A stretch of DNA of 48,156 bases from Myceligenerans indicum (GCF_016742955.1 NZ_JABBYC010000036.1:1-48156); one strand, 5' to 3'; shown: positions 7,926 through 16,653, numbered from the stretch's first letter. Notes: a model not told the origin generated them from the letters alone. Numbers and translations: made by a program.

Positions 7926-10037
7926 GTGGACTTCTACAACGCGTATGCCCAGGGCTTCGCCCGCGTCGCGGCCTGCGCCATCCCGGTCACGCCCGCCGAC
8001 CCGGCCGCGAACGCCGCGGCGGTCCTCGAACAGGCCCGCGCCTGCCACGACGACGGCGTCGCCGTCGCCGTGTTCCCCGAGCTGTGCCTGTCCGGCTACG
8101 CGATCGACGACCTGCTGCTGCAGGACGCCCTGCTCGACGGCGTCCTGGAGGCTCTGCGCCATCTGCTCACCGAGGGCGCCGACCTGACGCCGGTGATCGT
8201 GGTCGGCGCGCCGCTGCGACACGGGAACCGGCTGCTGAACTGCGCCGTCGTCGTACATCGGGGGCGCATCCTCGGGATCGCGCCGAAGTCCTTCCTGCCG
8301 AACTACCGCGAGTTCTACGAGAAGCGGCACTTCGCCTCCGGGTACACGCTCCAGGACACCACGACGCACCTGCTGGGCGCTGACGTACCGCTCGGCACCG
8401 ACCTGATCTTCCGGGCCGCGGACATCCCCGGGCTCGCGATCCACGTCGAGGTGTGCGAGGACCTGTGGGTCCCCGTGCCGCCGTCGGCCCGTGCCGCCCT
8501 CGCCGGGGCGACGGTCCTGCTCAACCTCAGTGCCAGTCCCATCACCGTGGGACGCGCCGAGGACCGGCGGCTGCTGGTCCGCAGCGCGAGCGCGCGCTGC
8601 GACGCCGCCTACGCCTACACGGCGGCCGGCCAGGGCGAGTCCACGACGGATCTGTCCTGGGACGGCCAGGCGATGGTCTACGAGTGCGGCGACCTGCTCG
8701 GCGAGACCGAGCGCTTCCCGGACGGCCCGCGCCGCACGGTCGTCGACGTCGACCTCGACCGGATCCGCCAGGAGCGGCAGCGGCAGGGAACGTTCGAGGA
8801 CACCGCGCGCTCCCTCGGGATCGCGTACGACGGCGGTCGTGGCACGACGGAGGCCCCCGGCCCGGCGGCCCCGGCGCGGGACGCCACCGCGGCGTTCCGC
8901 GAGATCTCGTTCACGGCGGCCCCGCCGTCGGGCGACCTCGGGCTCCGACGGGCCGTCGACCGCTTCCCGTTCGTCCCGAACGACGCCGACCGGCTCGCGC
9001 AGGACTGCTACGAGGCGTACAACATCCAGGTCAGCGGGCTGGAGCGGCGGCTGACGGCGATCGGCTCGCCGAAGGTGATCATCGGGGTGTCGGGCGGCCT
9101 CGACTCGACCCATGCGCTCGTCGTGGCGGCCAAGGCGATGGACCGGCTCGGCCGGCCGCGCAGCGACATCCACGCGTTCACGATGCCCGGCTTCGCGACG
9201 TCACCGGAGACGAAGGACAGGGCCACCCGGCTGTCGCGATCGCTGGGCGTCACGTTCGAGGAGCTCGACATCAAGCCGGCCGCCGAACAGATGCTCAAGG
9301 ACCTCGACCACCCGTACTCCGCGGGTACCGAGCAGTACGACGTCACGTTCGAGAACGTGCAGGCCGGCCTGCGCACGGACTACCTGTTCCGGCTGGCGAA
9401 CCACCGCGGCGGCATCGTGCTCGGCACCGGCGACCTGTCCGAGCTGGCGCTCGGCTGGGCGACGTACGGCGTGGGCGATCAGATGTCGCACTACGCGGTC
9501 AACACGGGCGTGCCGAAGACGCTCATCCAGCACCTGATCCGCTGGGCGATCGACACCGAACAGCTCGGGACCGCCGGGTCCCCCGCGAACGTGGTGCTCG
9601 CCGAGATCCTCGAGCAGGAGATCACGCCGGAGCTCATCCCGGCTCGCCACGGCGAGGCACCCCAGTCCACGGAGGCGTCGGTGGGGCCGTACGCGTTGCA
9701 GGACTTCTCGCTGTTCTGGACGTTGCGGTACGGGATGCGACCCAGCCGGATCGCCTTCCTCGCCTGGCACGCGTGGCGCGACCTGGACGCCGGCGCCTGG
9801 CCGCCCGGCTACCGCGACGCCGACCGGACGGCCTACGACCTGGCCGCCATCCGGCACTGGCTGGACCTCTTCCTGCGCCGGTTCTTCGCGAACCAGTTCA
9901 AGCGGTCCGCGATCCCGAACGGGCCCAAGGTCCTGCCCGGCGGCACGCTGTCGCCCCGCGGGGACTGGCGTATGCCCTCGGACACGCGGGCCACGACGTG
10001 GATCGCCGAGCTGGAACGGAACGTCCCGGCGGGCTGA
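7926..10037 (+). CDS. nadE: Glutamine-dependent NAD+ synthase
   Basis: This 703-aa enzyme converts deamido-NAD to NAD using ATP and glutamine, the last step of NAD synthesis. The N-terminal nitrilase-type glutaminase carries the triad Glu52 (VFPELCLSGY), Lys121 (APKSFLPNYREFYEKR) and Cys177 (EVCEDLW). The C-terminal synthetase domain has the PP-loop SGGLDS at residues 389-394 and later LGTGDLSELALGW. Length and domain order match the long, glutamine-using NadE of actinobacteria such as Mycobacterium tuberculosis. The GTG start is set by the leaderless-type promoter. Confidence 0.97.
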   Translation: MDFYNAYAQGFARVAACAIPVTPADPAANAAAVLEQARACHDDGVAVAVFPELCLSGYAIDDLLLQDALLDGVLEALRHLLTEGADLTPVIVVGAPLRHGNRLLNCAVVVHRGRILGIAPKSFLPNYREFYEKRHFASGYTLQDTTTHLLGADVPLGTDLIFRAADIPGLAIHVEVCEDLWVPVPPSARAALAGATVLLNLSASPITVGRAEDRRLLVRSASARCDAAYAYTAAGQGESTTDLSWDGQAMVYECGDLLGETERFPDGPRRTVVDVDLDRIRQERQRQGTFEDTARSLGIAYDGGRGTTEAPGPAAPARDATAAFREISFTAAPPSGDLGLRRAVDRFPFVPNDADRLAQDCYEAYNIQVSGLERRLTAIGSPKVIIGVSGGLDSTHALVVAAKAMDRLGRPRSDIHAFTMPGFATSPETKDRATRLSRSLGVTFEELDIKPAAEQMLKDLDHPYSAGTEQYDVTFENVQAGLRTDYLFRLANHRGGIVLGTGDLSELALGWATYGVGDQMSHYAVNTGVPKTLIQHLIRWAIDTEQLGTAGSPANVVLAEILEQEITPELIPARHGEAPQSTEASVGPYALQDFSLFWTLRYGMRPSRIAFLAWHAWRDLDAGAWPPGYRDADRTAYDLAAIRHWLDLFLRRFFANQFKRSAIPNGPKVLPGGTLSPRGDWRMPSDTRATTWIAELERNVPAG

Positions 10038-10039
10038 CG

Positions 10040-10107
10040 GGCGGCGGGCTGGTGCCGGGCGGCGGCCGGGCGGCGCGTCGGCTGGCGGCGGGCTGGTGCC
10101 GGGCGGC
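10040..10107. repeat. 24-bp direct repeat with 44-bp period
   Basis: A GC-rich 24-base unit containing GGGCTGGTGCCGGGCGGC occurs exactly at 10040-10063 and 10084-10107. Shorter copies of CGTCGGCTGGCGGC are at 10076-10089 and 10109-10122. The array fills the gap between the convergent nadE and MFS genes. No clean terminator hairpin is seen. Confidence 0.75.
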
Positions 10108-10173
10108 ACGTCGGCTGGCGGCCCGTCGGCCGGCGGGCGGCCTCGGCGTCGGCCCCGGCCGCTTCTCCCCGGG

Positions 10174-11523
10174 TCAGGGGAGCTGGCGGCCCGCGAGTGC
10201 GGCGCCCCCGCGCACGCGGCCACGGGCGAGAAAGGCGATCACTGCCGGGAGGAGCAGGACCGCACCCGCGACGTTGACCGCCTGGAACCCGCCGAACGCG
10301 AGCACCGGTCCGGCCAGCGCGGCAGCGCCCGCGCCCGCATAGTTCATCAGCGCGTCGCAGGCACCCTGCAACCGCACTCTGACGTGCGGGTCCGTGACGT
10401 CGGCGAGCAGGGCCGACGTCGCGATGACGGCTGCCGACCAGCCGAGCCCGAGCAGGACCAGCGCGATCGCGGTCACGACGCTTGCCACCGGGTCCGGTCC
10501 CGCGGACGTCCCGCGGCCGGACATGACCGCTGCGGCGAACCCGACGACGACGGCCAGCGCCTGCAACACCACACCCAGGACGGCGGTGCGCACCGCACCC
10601 CAACGGTCCGCGAGCCAGCCGAACACGGGACTGAGCGCGAACATGCCCAGCACATGCAGGCTGATCACGACCCCGACGAGTTCCAGCGACATCCCGCCGT
10701 GCTGCATGTACAACGGCGTCATCACCATCACCATGATCATCACGGCGTGCGCCACCGCCATCGTCACCACGGCGAACCGGACCCGGCCGTGACGCCAGGC
10801 CCAGGCGAGCGCACCGAACGCGCCGTCCGGCCGGCCGGCGTCTTCCGACGTGCCGGACGGCGGGGTGGACGGCGTTCCGGACGGCGCGGTGGACGGCGCA
10901 GTGGACGGCGCGTCCGCGGGCGCCCCGGGATCGCGGTAGAACAGGCCGAGGACCAGCCCCGCCAGGACGTACGCCACGACGGCGAAGAGATAGGGGCCGG
11001 ACAGCCCGGGCAGGCCGAACATCCGGCCCAGCACGGCGCCCGGTGCGGCGAGATTCGGCCCGGCCACGGACCCTACCGTGGTGGCCCAGACGACGATCGC
11101 CATGCTCCGGGCGCGGGCCGCGACACCGGCGTTGTCCGCGGCCGCGTACCGGGACTGCAGGTTCGCGGCAGTGGCCACGCCGTACAGCGCCATCGCCCCC
11201 AGGAACAACAGTGCCTGATGCAGCACGGCTGCCGTGATGATGAGCAGCCCGCCGAGGGTCGCCAGGCCGTATCCCCAGGTCAAGGCCATCCGCCGGCCAC
11301 GCCGCGCCGCCGTGGCCGCCAGGGGGACGGCGGCCACCGCGGCGCCGAGCACGGCCGCCGCCTGCGCCAGACCCCCCATGGCCGTGCCGCCGAGGCTCTC
11401 CGCCAGCAGGGCTCCGACAGCGGCGCCGGACGCGACACCGAGCCCGCCCAGCAAGTTGCTGGCGACCAGCACGGCGATGTTCCGCCTGCCGTGCGCCGGC
11501 GCGCCCGTGGTGTCTGCTGTCAT
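10174..11523 (-). CDS. MFS family transporter
   Basis: This 449-aa protein has about 12 membrane helices in two halves joined by a Pro/Ser/Thr/Ala-rich cytoplasmic loop near residues 195-225. The loop DNA (about 10850-10920) is made of short GGACGGC-type repeats. The first helix (NIAVLVASNLLGGLGVASG) and basic loops such as ARRGRRMALTWG, in the place of the MFS motif-A loop, fit a drug/H+ antiporter-like exporter. The ATG at 11523 has GGGAGCGAG upstream, with TACTGT about 30 bases before it as a possible -10; an open frame beyond it is intergenic. Substrate unknown. It converges on nadE. Confidence 0.88.
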   Translation of the reverse strand: MTADTTGAPAHGRRNIAVLVASNLLGGLGVASGAAVGALLAESLGGTAMGGLAQAAAVLGAAVAAVPLAATAARRGRRMALTWGYGLATLGGLLIITAAVLHQALLFLGAMALYGVATAANLQSRYAAADNAGVAARARSMAIVVWATTVGSVAGPNLAAPGAVLGRMFGLPGLSGPYLFAVVAYVLAGLVLGLFYRDPGAPADAPSTAPSTAPSGTPSTPPSGTSEDAGRPDGAFGALAWAWRHGRVRFAVVTMAVAHAVMIMVMVMTPLYMQHGGMSLELVGVVISLHVLGMFALSPVFGWLADRWGAVRTAVLGVVLQALAVVVGFAAAVMSGRGTSAGPDPVASVVTAIALVLLGLGWSAAVIATSALLADVTDPHVRVRLQGACDALMNYAGAGAAALAGPVLAFGGFQAVNVAGAVLLLPAVIAFLARGRVRGGAALAGRQLP

Positions 11524-11641
11524 CGTGCTCGCTCCCGGTCTGCCGATGCCCACACAGTAGACGCAGACACGGACACGGGAACGTGGCGAAGCGCACCGTG
11601 CGCCGGTCACCGAAGTACCCAGGAGTGTCACGGTCCCGGAG

Positions 11642-11647
11642 TAAGGT
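11642..11647 (+). promoter_or_regulatory. -10 element TAAGGT of a leaderless transcript (CopC-like gene)
   Basis: TAAGGT lies seven bases before the ATG at 11655. It supports that ATG over the in-frame GTG at 11583. Confidence 0.65.
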
Positions 11648-11654
11648 GCGGAGC

Positions 11655-12503
11655 ATGCCTGAAGCTCTCGCCCCGGCCGGCTCATGTGTCGCCACCGCCC
11701 CGCGGACGGGGGCCCGGATCGCCGTCGTGATCCTCGCCGCCGTCGTCGCGTGCGTGAGTATCGCCGGGATGTTCCTGATCGCCTCGCCGCCCGCGGCCGC
11801 GCACGATCAGCTGCTGGCCAGCGACCCCGCGGACGGGGACGAGTTCGACACCATGCCGGACGCCGTCACGCTGACATTCTCCGACGAGCCGCTGGAGACG
11901 GGCGCCGAGGTCGTTCTCACCGACGGCGATGGTGCCACCGTCGCACTCCAGGACATCACGGTGGACGGAAGCGCACTTTCCGCCTCGCTGCCGTCCACGC
12001 TGCCCGGCGGCGAGTACCACGTCGCCTGGCACATCGTGTCCGGGGACGGGCACCCGCTGGAGGGTGCGTTCTCCTTCACGGTCGATGGTCCGGACGCGCC
12101 GGAGCCCACCCGGAGTCCTGAAGGCGCCGGGTCCACGCAGGAGACGGCCGAGCCCACCACGGCGGCCCCCGATGCCGCGGTCGACACACCCGCCGGCGCG
12201 GACGCCGAATCCGGCGCCGCGGCCCCTGGGACGCCGGCCGGGCTGTCTAGCGGGGCGGCGTGGATCGCCGTCCTCGCCGCGGCTTCCCTGGTGGTGACCC
12301 TGCTCGTCGTGATGCGGCGCAGGATGCAGGAGGACAACTCCATGCGCCGGCGTGACGACGGAGGCGCCCGTCCCGACACGATCGAGGACGGCGAGTTCGA
12401 CGGCGAGCGCGATCAGCCCGACGTCGGGGACGCCGGCGGTTCCGGCGGCGGCGACAGCGGCGGTTCCGGCGGCGGGGACGGCGGCGGAGGCGGCGGCGAC
12501 TGA
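11655..12503 (+). CDS. CopC-domain, membrane-anchored surface protein
   Basis: This 282-aa protein has a signal peptide (residues about 1-45) whose cleavage would expose His at the new N-terminus (AAA-HDQLLASDPADG). The CopC domain follows to about residue 145, with LTFSDEPLETGAEVVL and the second metal motif HIVSGDGHPLEGAFSF. An N-terminal His and an Asp-Gly-His pair are the Cu(II) ligands of CopC proteins. An Ala/Pro/Thr spacer, one transmembrane helix (AWIAVLAAASLVVTLLVV) and an acidic tail ending in Gly/Ser/Asp repeats complete it. The role is probably periplasmic copper binding or delivery. No copper transporter gene is adjacent. Confidence 0.9.
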   Translation: MPEALAPAGSCVATAPRTGARIAVVILAAVVACVSIAGMFLIASPPAAAHDQLLASDPADGDEFDTMPDAVTLTFSDEPLETGAEVVLTDGDGATVALQDITVDGSALSASLPSTLPGGEYHVAWHIVSGDGHPLEGAFSFTVDGPDAPEPTRSPEGAGSTQETAEPTTAAPDAAVDTPAGADAESGAAAPGTPAGLSSGAAWIAVLAAASLVVTLLVVMRRRMQEDNSMRRRDDGGARPDTIEDGEFDGERDQPDVGDAGGSGGGDSGGSGGGDGGGGGGD

Positions 12504-12514
12504 GTGCGGCGTGA

Positions 12515-12536
12515 GGAGCGAGACTCCCCTCGCTCC
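12515..12536 (+). terminator. 8-bp hairpin after the CopC-like gene
   Basis: GGAGCGAG (12515-12522) pairs exactly with CTCGCTCC (12529-12536) across a six-base loop, starting 12 bases after the stop at 12503. No T-tract follows, as is common in high-GC genomes. Confidence 0.5.
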
Positions 12537-12681
12537 GGCGGAAAGTCACGAACGCCTGTTCGGCGTCCCATGCCGCGCACCGCTGGCGACCAGCGAAGCG
12601 TTGGTGAGGTCTTCGTCACGTGACGACTCGCGACAGAAATGCCGTTCTTCGCGATTTTCTGCCGATCTGCTGGCATGATCG

Positions 12682-12693
12682 GACATCGATGTC
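12682..12693. promoter_or_regulatory. 12-bp palindrome in the HU gene leader
   Basis: GACATCGATGTC is a perfect palindrome 39-50 bases before the HU start. CATGAT at 12674-12679 could be the -10 element, putting the palindrome near the transcription start. It may be an operator, or chance. Confidence 0.35.
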
Positions 12694-12731
12694 GGCGTGA
12701 CGGCCGACTCGTGTCCGAAGAAGGGAACCGC

Positions 12732-13013
12732 ATGTCGCTCAACAAGACCGAGCTCGTCTCGGCCATCGCGTCCAAGTCCGGCCTCACGAAGGCGGACGCT
12801 GACAAGGCGCTCGACGCCTTCCAGGAGGTGCTGATCGAGTCGCTCGGCAAGGGCGAGGCCGTCAAGGTGACGGGCCTGTTCTCGGCCGAGCGCGTCGAGC
12901 GCGCCGCCCGGACCGGCCGCAACCCGCGGACGGGCGAGGAGATCCAGATCCCCGCCAACTTCGGCGTGAAGCTCAGCGCGGGCTCGCTCCTGAAGAAGGC
13001 TGTCGCGAAGTGA
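12732..13013 (+). CDS. hup: HU family nucleoid-associated DNA-binding protein
   Basis: This 93-aa protein is an HU dimer subunit that binds and bends DNA. The N-terminal helical part (SLNKTELVSAIASKSGLTKA) is followed by the DNA-binding arm with RAARTGRNPRTGEEIQIPA (residues about 54-72) and the closing helix GSLLKKAVAK. It has no Lys/Ala-rich C-terminal tail, unlike mycobacterial HupB. The ATG at 12732 has a clear AAGAAGGGA Shine-Dalgarno sequence and a leader of about 50 bases, unlike its leaderless neighbours, which suits a strongly expressed gene. A strong terminator follows at 13093. Confidence 0.97.
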   Translation: MSLNKTELVSAIASKSGLTKADADKALDAFQEVLIESLGKGEAVKVTGLFSAERVERAARTGRNPRTGEEIQIPANFGVKLSAGSLLKKAVAK

Positions 13014-13031
13014 CGCGACGCTGAACCGCTC

Positions 13032-13085
13032 GGCACGGCCGAGCTGATCAGGACGACCGAGCTGATCGGCACGGCCGAGCTGATC
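13032..13085 (+). repeat. Three tandem 18-bp repeats after HU
   Basis: GGCACGGCCGAGCTGATC occurs at 13032-13049 and 13068-13085, with a diverged copy (AGGACGACCGAGCTGATC) between at 13050-13067. The repeats lie between the HU stop and its terminator and are in frame with HU, where they would encode GTAELI-RTTELI-GTAELI if the stop codon were read through. Confidence 0.85.
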
Positions 13086-13092
13086 GGCGTCA

Positions 13093-13127
13093 GGAGGCCC
13101 GGCACACCTCGAGGGTGCCGGGCCTCC
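13093..13127 (+). terminator. Strong intrinsic-type terminator of the HU gene
   Basis: Thirteen-base arms GGAGGCCCGGCAC (13093-13105) and GTGCCGGGCCTCC (13115-13127) are exactly complementary. The nine-base loop contains the self-complementary CCTCGAGG. Confidence 0.85.
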
Positions 13128-13206
13128 GGCATGTCCGCACGTGAGCGCCGGCGGCTCCCGGCCGGATCCCTCACCGCCGGATATCCCGGACAACGGGGGC
13201 GTACGC

Positions 13207-13212
13207 CATGAT
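13207..13212 (+). promoter_or_regulatory. -10 element CATGAT of a leaderless transcript (amidohydrolase)
   Basis: CATGAT lies seven bases before the ATG at 13220. It overlaps two earlier in-frame ATGs (13208, 13211), which would therefore not be transcribed. Confidence 0.45.
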
Positions 13213-13219
13213 GTTGCCC

Positions 13220-14455
13220 ATGACAACTCGCTCCAGCGTCGCCATCACCGGCGCCTACGTCGTCCCCGTCGCCTCGGAACCCATCGAGCACGGAACCGTC
13301 CTGATCGAGAACGGCGCGATCACCGCCGTCGGGCAGGACGTCACGATCCCCGAGGGCACGCCCACGATCGACGGTACGGGCAAGTGGCTCCTGCCCGGGT
13401 TCGTCGAGGCCCACGGCCACATCGGCACCCACGAGGAGGGCGAGGGGTGGGCCGGGAACGACACCAACGAGATGACGGACCCGAACGGTTCCGCGCTGCG
13501 CGCACTGGACGCCGTGAACATCGACGACGAAGGCTTCCGGGATGCCCTCGCGGGCGGCGTGACGAGCGCGGTCCTCAAGCCGGGATCCGGAAACCCGATC
13601 GGCGGGCAGACCATCGCGATCAAGACCTGGGGCGGCCGGATCGTCGACGAGCAGGTGATCAGCGACTCCGTGTCCGTGAAGTCGGCGCTCGGCGAGAACC
13701 CCAAGCGCGTCTACGGCGAGCAGAAGACACTGCCGTCCACGCGTCTCGGCACGGCGCACGTGATCCGCAAGGCGTTCGTCGACGCGCAGAACTACGTGGC
13801 CAAGCGGGACGCCGCCGCGGCAAAGGGCGAGCCGTTCGACCGCGATCTGGGCAAGGAAACCCTCGCCCGGGTGCTCACCGGCGAACTGGCGTGGGACCAG
13901 CACACCCACCGCGCCGACGACATCGCCACGGCCATTCGGCTGTCGGAGGAGTTCGGCTACCGGCTCGTGGTCAACCACGGCACCGAGGGCCATCTGATCG
14001 CCGACATCCTGGCCGAGAAGGACATCCCCGTCATCTACGGTCCGATGTTCGTGTCGCGCTCCAAGGTCGAGGTGCGACGCCGCGCCAACGTGAACGTCGC
14101 GAAGATGGCCGCGGCCGGCGTTCGCGTGGCGATCACGACGGATCACCCCGTCATCCCGATCGACTTCCTGGTGCACCAGGCATCCTTCGCCGCCCGGGAC
14201 GGCCTCCCGCGCGAGACCGCGCTCGCGGCGATCACCACGAATCCCGCCTCGTTCCTCGGGCTCGACGACCGCGTGGGCGCCATCCGTCCGGGTCTCGACG
14301 GGGACGTCGTCCTGTGGTCCGGGGACCCGTTCGACTCCGACCAGCGCGCGGAGCGTGTCCTCATCACGGGCACAGAGGTCTACCGCTGGGACCACGAGGC
14401 CGACGGGGGCCGGGGTGCCCGGCGCGTGGTGGAGCGCACCGACCGGTTCAGCTGA
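13220..14455 (+). CDS. Amidohydrolase (imidazolonepropionase-like)
   Basis: This 411-aa metal-dependent hydrolase has a composite-barrel N-terminus (AITGAYVVPVASEPIEHGTV), the metal motif HGHIGTHEEG near residue 65, a conserved lysine region (KPGSGNPIGGQ), HTHRADD and NHGTEGHLIAD with further metal ligands, and the late TTDHPVIP with the catalytic Asp. The last third returns to the beta-sandwich (GAIRPGLDGDVVLWSGDP). Substrates of this group range from imidazolonepropionate to dipeptides. No histidine-degradation genes are nearby, so the substrate is open. If 13208 were the start, the protein would be four residues longer. Confidence 0.9.
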   Translation: MTTRSSVAITGAYVVPVASEPIEHGTVLIENGAITAVGQDVTIPEGTPTIDGTGKWLLPGFVEAHGHIGTHEEGEGWAGNDTNEMTDPNGSALRALDAVNIDDEGFRDALAGGVTSAVLKPGSGNPIGGQTIAIKTWGGRIVDEQVISDSVSVKSALGENPKRVYGEQKTLPSTRLGTAHVIRKAFVDAQNYVAKRDAAAAKGEPFDRDLGKETLARVLTGELAWDQHTHRADDIATAIRLSEEFGYRLVVNHGTEGHLIADILAEKDIPVIYGPMFVSRSKVEVRRRANVNVAKMAAAGVRVAITTDHPVIPIDFLVHQASFAARDGLPRETALAAITTNPASFLGLDDRVGAIRPGLDGDVVLWSGDPFDSDQRAERVLITGTEVYRWDHEADGGRGARRVVERTDRFS

Positions 14456-14506
14456 GTACCGGTCCGGATGGCACTCCAGGGTGACGCGCCGAGCGCCGCG
14501 CACCGC

Positions 14507-14512
14507 TAGCGT
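14507..14512 (+). promoter_or_regulatory. -10 element TAGCGT of a leaderless transcript (histidine kinase)
   Basis: TAGCGT lies seven bases before the ATG at 14520, with no Shine-Dalgarno sequence. The identical hexamer and spacing occur before the sigma-factor gene (22887) and, on the other strand, before the ABC ATPase gene (40561). Confidence 0.7.
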
Positions 14513-14519
14513 GGCGAGC

Positions 14520-15866
14520 ATGTCGCTCGCGCAGAGTGGCCGCTCGTCCCCGGCCACCGCGGACCAGGGGCCGTTGGAACGGCGGCGCGCACGGATCTTC
14601 GTCGCCGCCGCCGTTCTCGGGCTGACCACGCTGGGAAGTCTCGGCGCGCGCATCGCCCAGCCCGAGTCCCGACCGCTGGACCTCGGCGCGCTGGCCCTGC
14701 TCCTGGTCACGCCCCTCGCGCTCGTCGTGCTCCTGCCCCGGCGTCCTGCGACGGCGGCGGCCGTGTCAATCGGTGCCACCGGTGTCCACCTTCTCGCGGG
14801 CTATCCCTGGGGTCCCGTGATCCTCGGGCCGGTGGTGCTCCTGGCGGCGATCATCCTCAGCGGCCCGGCACGGCGAGGGCGGGTGATCGCCTGGGCCGGT
14901 GCGGCGCTCCTGCTCGGCATGATCGTGACGACGGCGACGATCACGCCGCCGGCCTTCCAGCAGCCGAGCTGGGACGGCCCACCCGGCCGGATGGGCAGCT
15001 GGGGCCCGCACGGGGACCGGGGTGCCGGCGCTCCGACGGAGCCGGCCGTCGGGCTCTCACCGGTCGGCCTCGGCGCGGGCACGGCCTGGACCGTCGTCGC
15101 CCTGCTGGCGGCGGGCGCGATCCGGGATCGCGTCGCCCGGCGAACGGCTGCCCGCGAGACCGCCGCGGAACGCGAGCGCACCGCGGTCACGGCCGAACGG
15201 CTGCGCATCGCCCGCGAGCTGCACGACGTCCTGGCCCACTCCTTGTCCGGGATCAACGTGCGAGCCGGCGTCGGCCTGCACCTTCTCGACCGTGACCCGG
15301 AGCAGGCGCGGAGCGCGCTCACCTCGATCCGGGACACGAGCCGCGACGCCCTCGCCGAGGTCCGGACGGTGCTCGGCATCGTGAGGAACGAGGCGGACGG
15401 CGGATCGGCGACGCCGGAGAGCCGGCCCGCGCCGCTCACCCCGACCTGGGACCTGACGGGGCTGGCGCGACTCGTCGCACAGACGCGAGCGGAAGGGCTC
15501 GCGGTGACCCTCGATGCCGACCCGGCCGAGCTCCCCGACCATGTGGCCGGGGCGGTGCATCGGGTCGTGCAGGAGGCGTTGACCAACGTCCGGCGGCACG
15601 CCGCCGGCGCCACCCGCGTCGCCGTGTCGGTCCGGACGACCGGCGCCTCCTGCCAGGTCGCCGTTTCCGACGACGGTCACGGCGGGCAGGCCGCCGACAG
15701 TCCCGGATACGGGCTGCGAGGCATGCGGGAGCGGGTCGAGGCACTCGGCGGCACGCTCGAGGCCGGGCCCGACGCCGTGGGCTGGCTGGTCCGGGCCTCG
15801 TTCCCGCTGCCCGGCGGCGCGGCCCCACCCGAACCGAACGACGAGTCACGAGGAGAACCCGCATGA
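14520..15866 (+). CDS. Sensor histidine kinase, NarL-partner type (HisKA_3)
   Basis: This 448-aa kinase has about five N-terminal membrane helices (residues 25-205) with a Pro/Gly-rich extracellular loop. The dimerisation domain has the phospho-accepting His235 in RELHDVLAHSLSG. The ATPase domain has the N-box VVQEALTNVRRHA and the glycine boxes SDDGHGG and GYGLRGMRERVEALGG. No PAS, GAF or HAMP domain is seen, so the signal is probably sensed by the membrane part. Its stop overlaps the response-regulator start (ATGA), making a coupled two-component pair. Confidence 0.94.
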   Translation: MSLAQSGRSSPATADQGPLERRRARIFVAAAVLGLTTLGSLGARIAQPESRPLDLGALALLLVTPLALVVLLPRRPATAAAVSIGATGVHLLAGYPWGPVILGPVVLLAAIILSGPARRGRVIAWAGAALLLGMIVTTATITPPAFQQPSWDGPPGRMGSWGPHGDRGAGAPTEPAVGLSPVGLGAGTAWTVVALLAAGAIRDRVARRTAARETAAERERTAVTAERLRIARELHDVLAHSLSGINVRAGVGLHLLDRDPEQARSALTSIRDTSRDALAEVRTVLGIVRNEADGGSATPESRPAPLTPTWDLTGLARLVAQTRAEGLAVTLDADPAELPDHVAGAVHRVVQEALTNVRRHAAGATRVAVSVRTTGASCQVAVSDDGHGGQAADSPGYGLRGMRERVEALGGTLEAGPDAVGWLVRASFPLPGGAAPPEPNDESRGEPA

Positions 15867-16534
15867 TCGACGTCCTGATCGCCGATGACCAGGCGCTGGT
15901 CCGCGGCGGCTTCCGCGCCCTGGTGGACTCGGAGCCGGACATGCGCGTCGTGGCCGAGGCCGCCACCGGTGAGGACGCCGTGACGCTGGCACTGGAGCAC
16001 CTGCCCGACGTCATCCTCATGGACATCCGGATGCCCGGCTCCGACGGCCTGGCGGCGACGCGCCGGATCGCCGCGGATCCGCGGGCCGCCGGTGTGCACG
16101 TGGTGGTCGTGACGACCTTCGAACTCGACGAGTACGTCACCGAGGCCATCCGCGCGGGAGCCGCGGGCTTTCTCGTGAAGGACACCGACCCGGCGGATCT
16201 GGTGCGGGCGGTCCGGGTCGCGGCGTCGGGGGAGGCGCTGCTGTCGCCGAGCGTGACTCGCCGGCTGCTCGCCAGGGTCGCCGGGGCGGCGCGCGACGTT
16301 CCGGCTCCGCCCGGACTGGCCGAGCTGACGCCGCGCGAGCGTGAGGTCCTGGTGGAGGTCGCGGGCGGGCTGGCCAACGACGAGATCGCCGCCAAGCTCT
16401 ACCTGTCCGAGTCCACGGTGAAGACGCATGTGTCACGGGTGCTGACGAAGCTGATGGCGCGGGACCGGGCGCAGCTCGTGGTGGTGGCGTACGAGTCGGG
16501 CCTGGTCCGGCCCGGCTGGAACGGAGAGCCCTGA
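15863..16534 (+). CDS. Response regulator, NarL/FixJ (LuxR-HTH) family
   Basis: This 223-aa regulator has a receiver domain (1-120) with acidic residues at the start (IADDQ), phospho-accepting Asp54 in VILMDIRMPG, and the conserved Lys in FLVKDTDP. A GerE-type helix-turn-helix follows (residues about 155-215), with LTPREREVLVEVAGGLANDE and LSESTVKTHVSRVLTKL. It is coupled to the kinase gene by a four-base overlap. The nearby SHOCT-protein gene 120 bases downstream is a possible target. Confidence 0.95.
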   Translation: MIDVLIADDQALVRGGFRALVDSEPDMRVVAEAATGEDAVTLALEHLPDVILMDIRMPGSDGLAATRRIAADPRAAGVHVVVVTTFELDEYVTEAIRAGAAGFLVKDTDPADLVRAVRVAASGEALLSPSVTRRLLARVAGAARDVPAPPGLAELTPREREVLVEVAGGLANDEIAAKLYLSESTVKTHVSRVLTKLMARDRAQLVVVAYESGLVRPGWNGEP

Positions 16535-16653
16535 CCGGTACGGACGCGGTAGCCGGGACGGTACGTGGGACTGACGACCGCGCGACTCCTGAGAAGGAGG
16601 CTGATGGTGCGGCGGAAGGACCGCCGCGGAACGCGACACCGGAGGAGTCCGAC

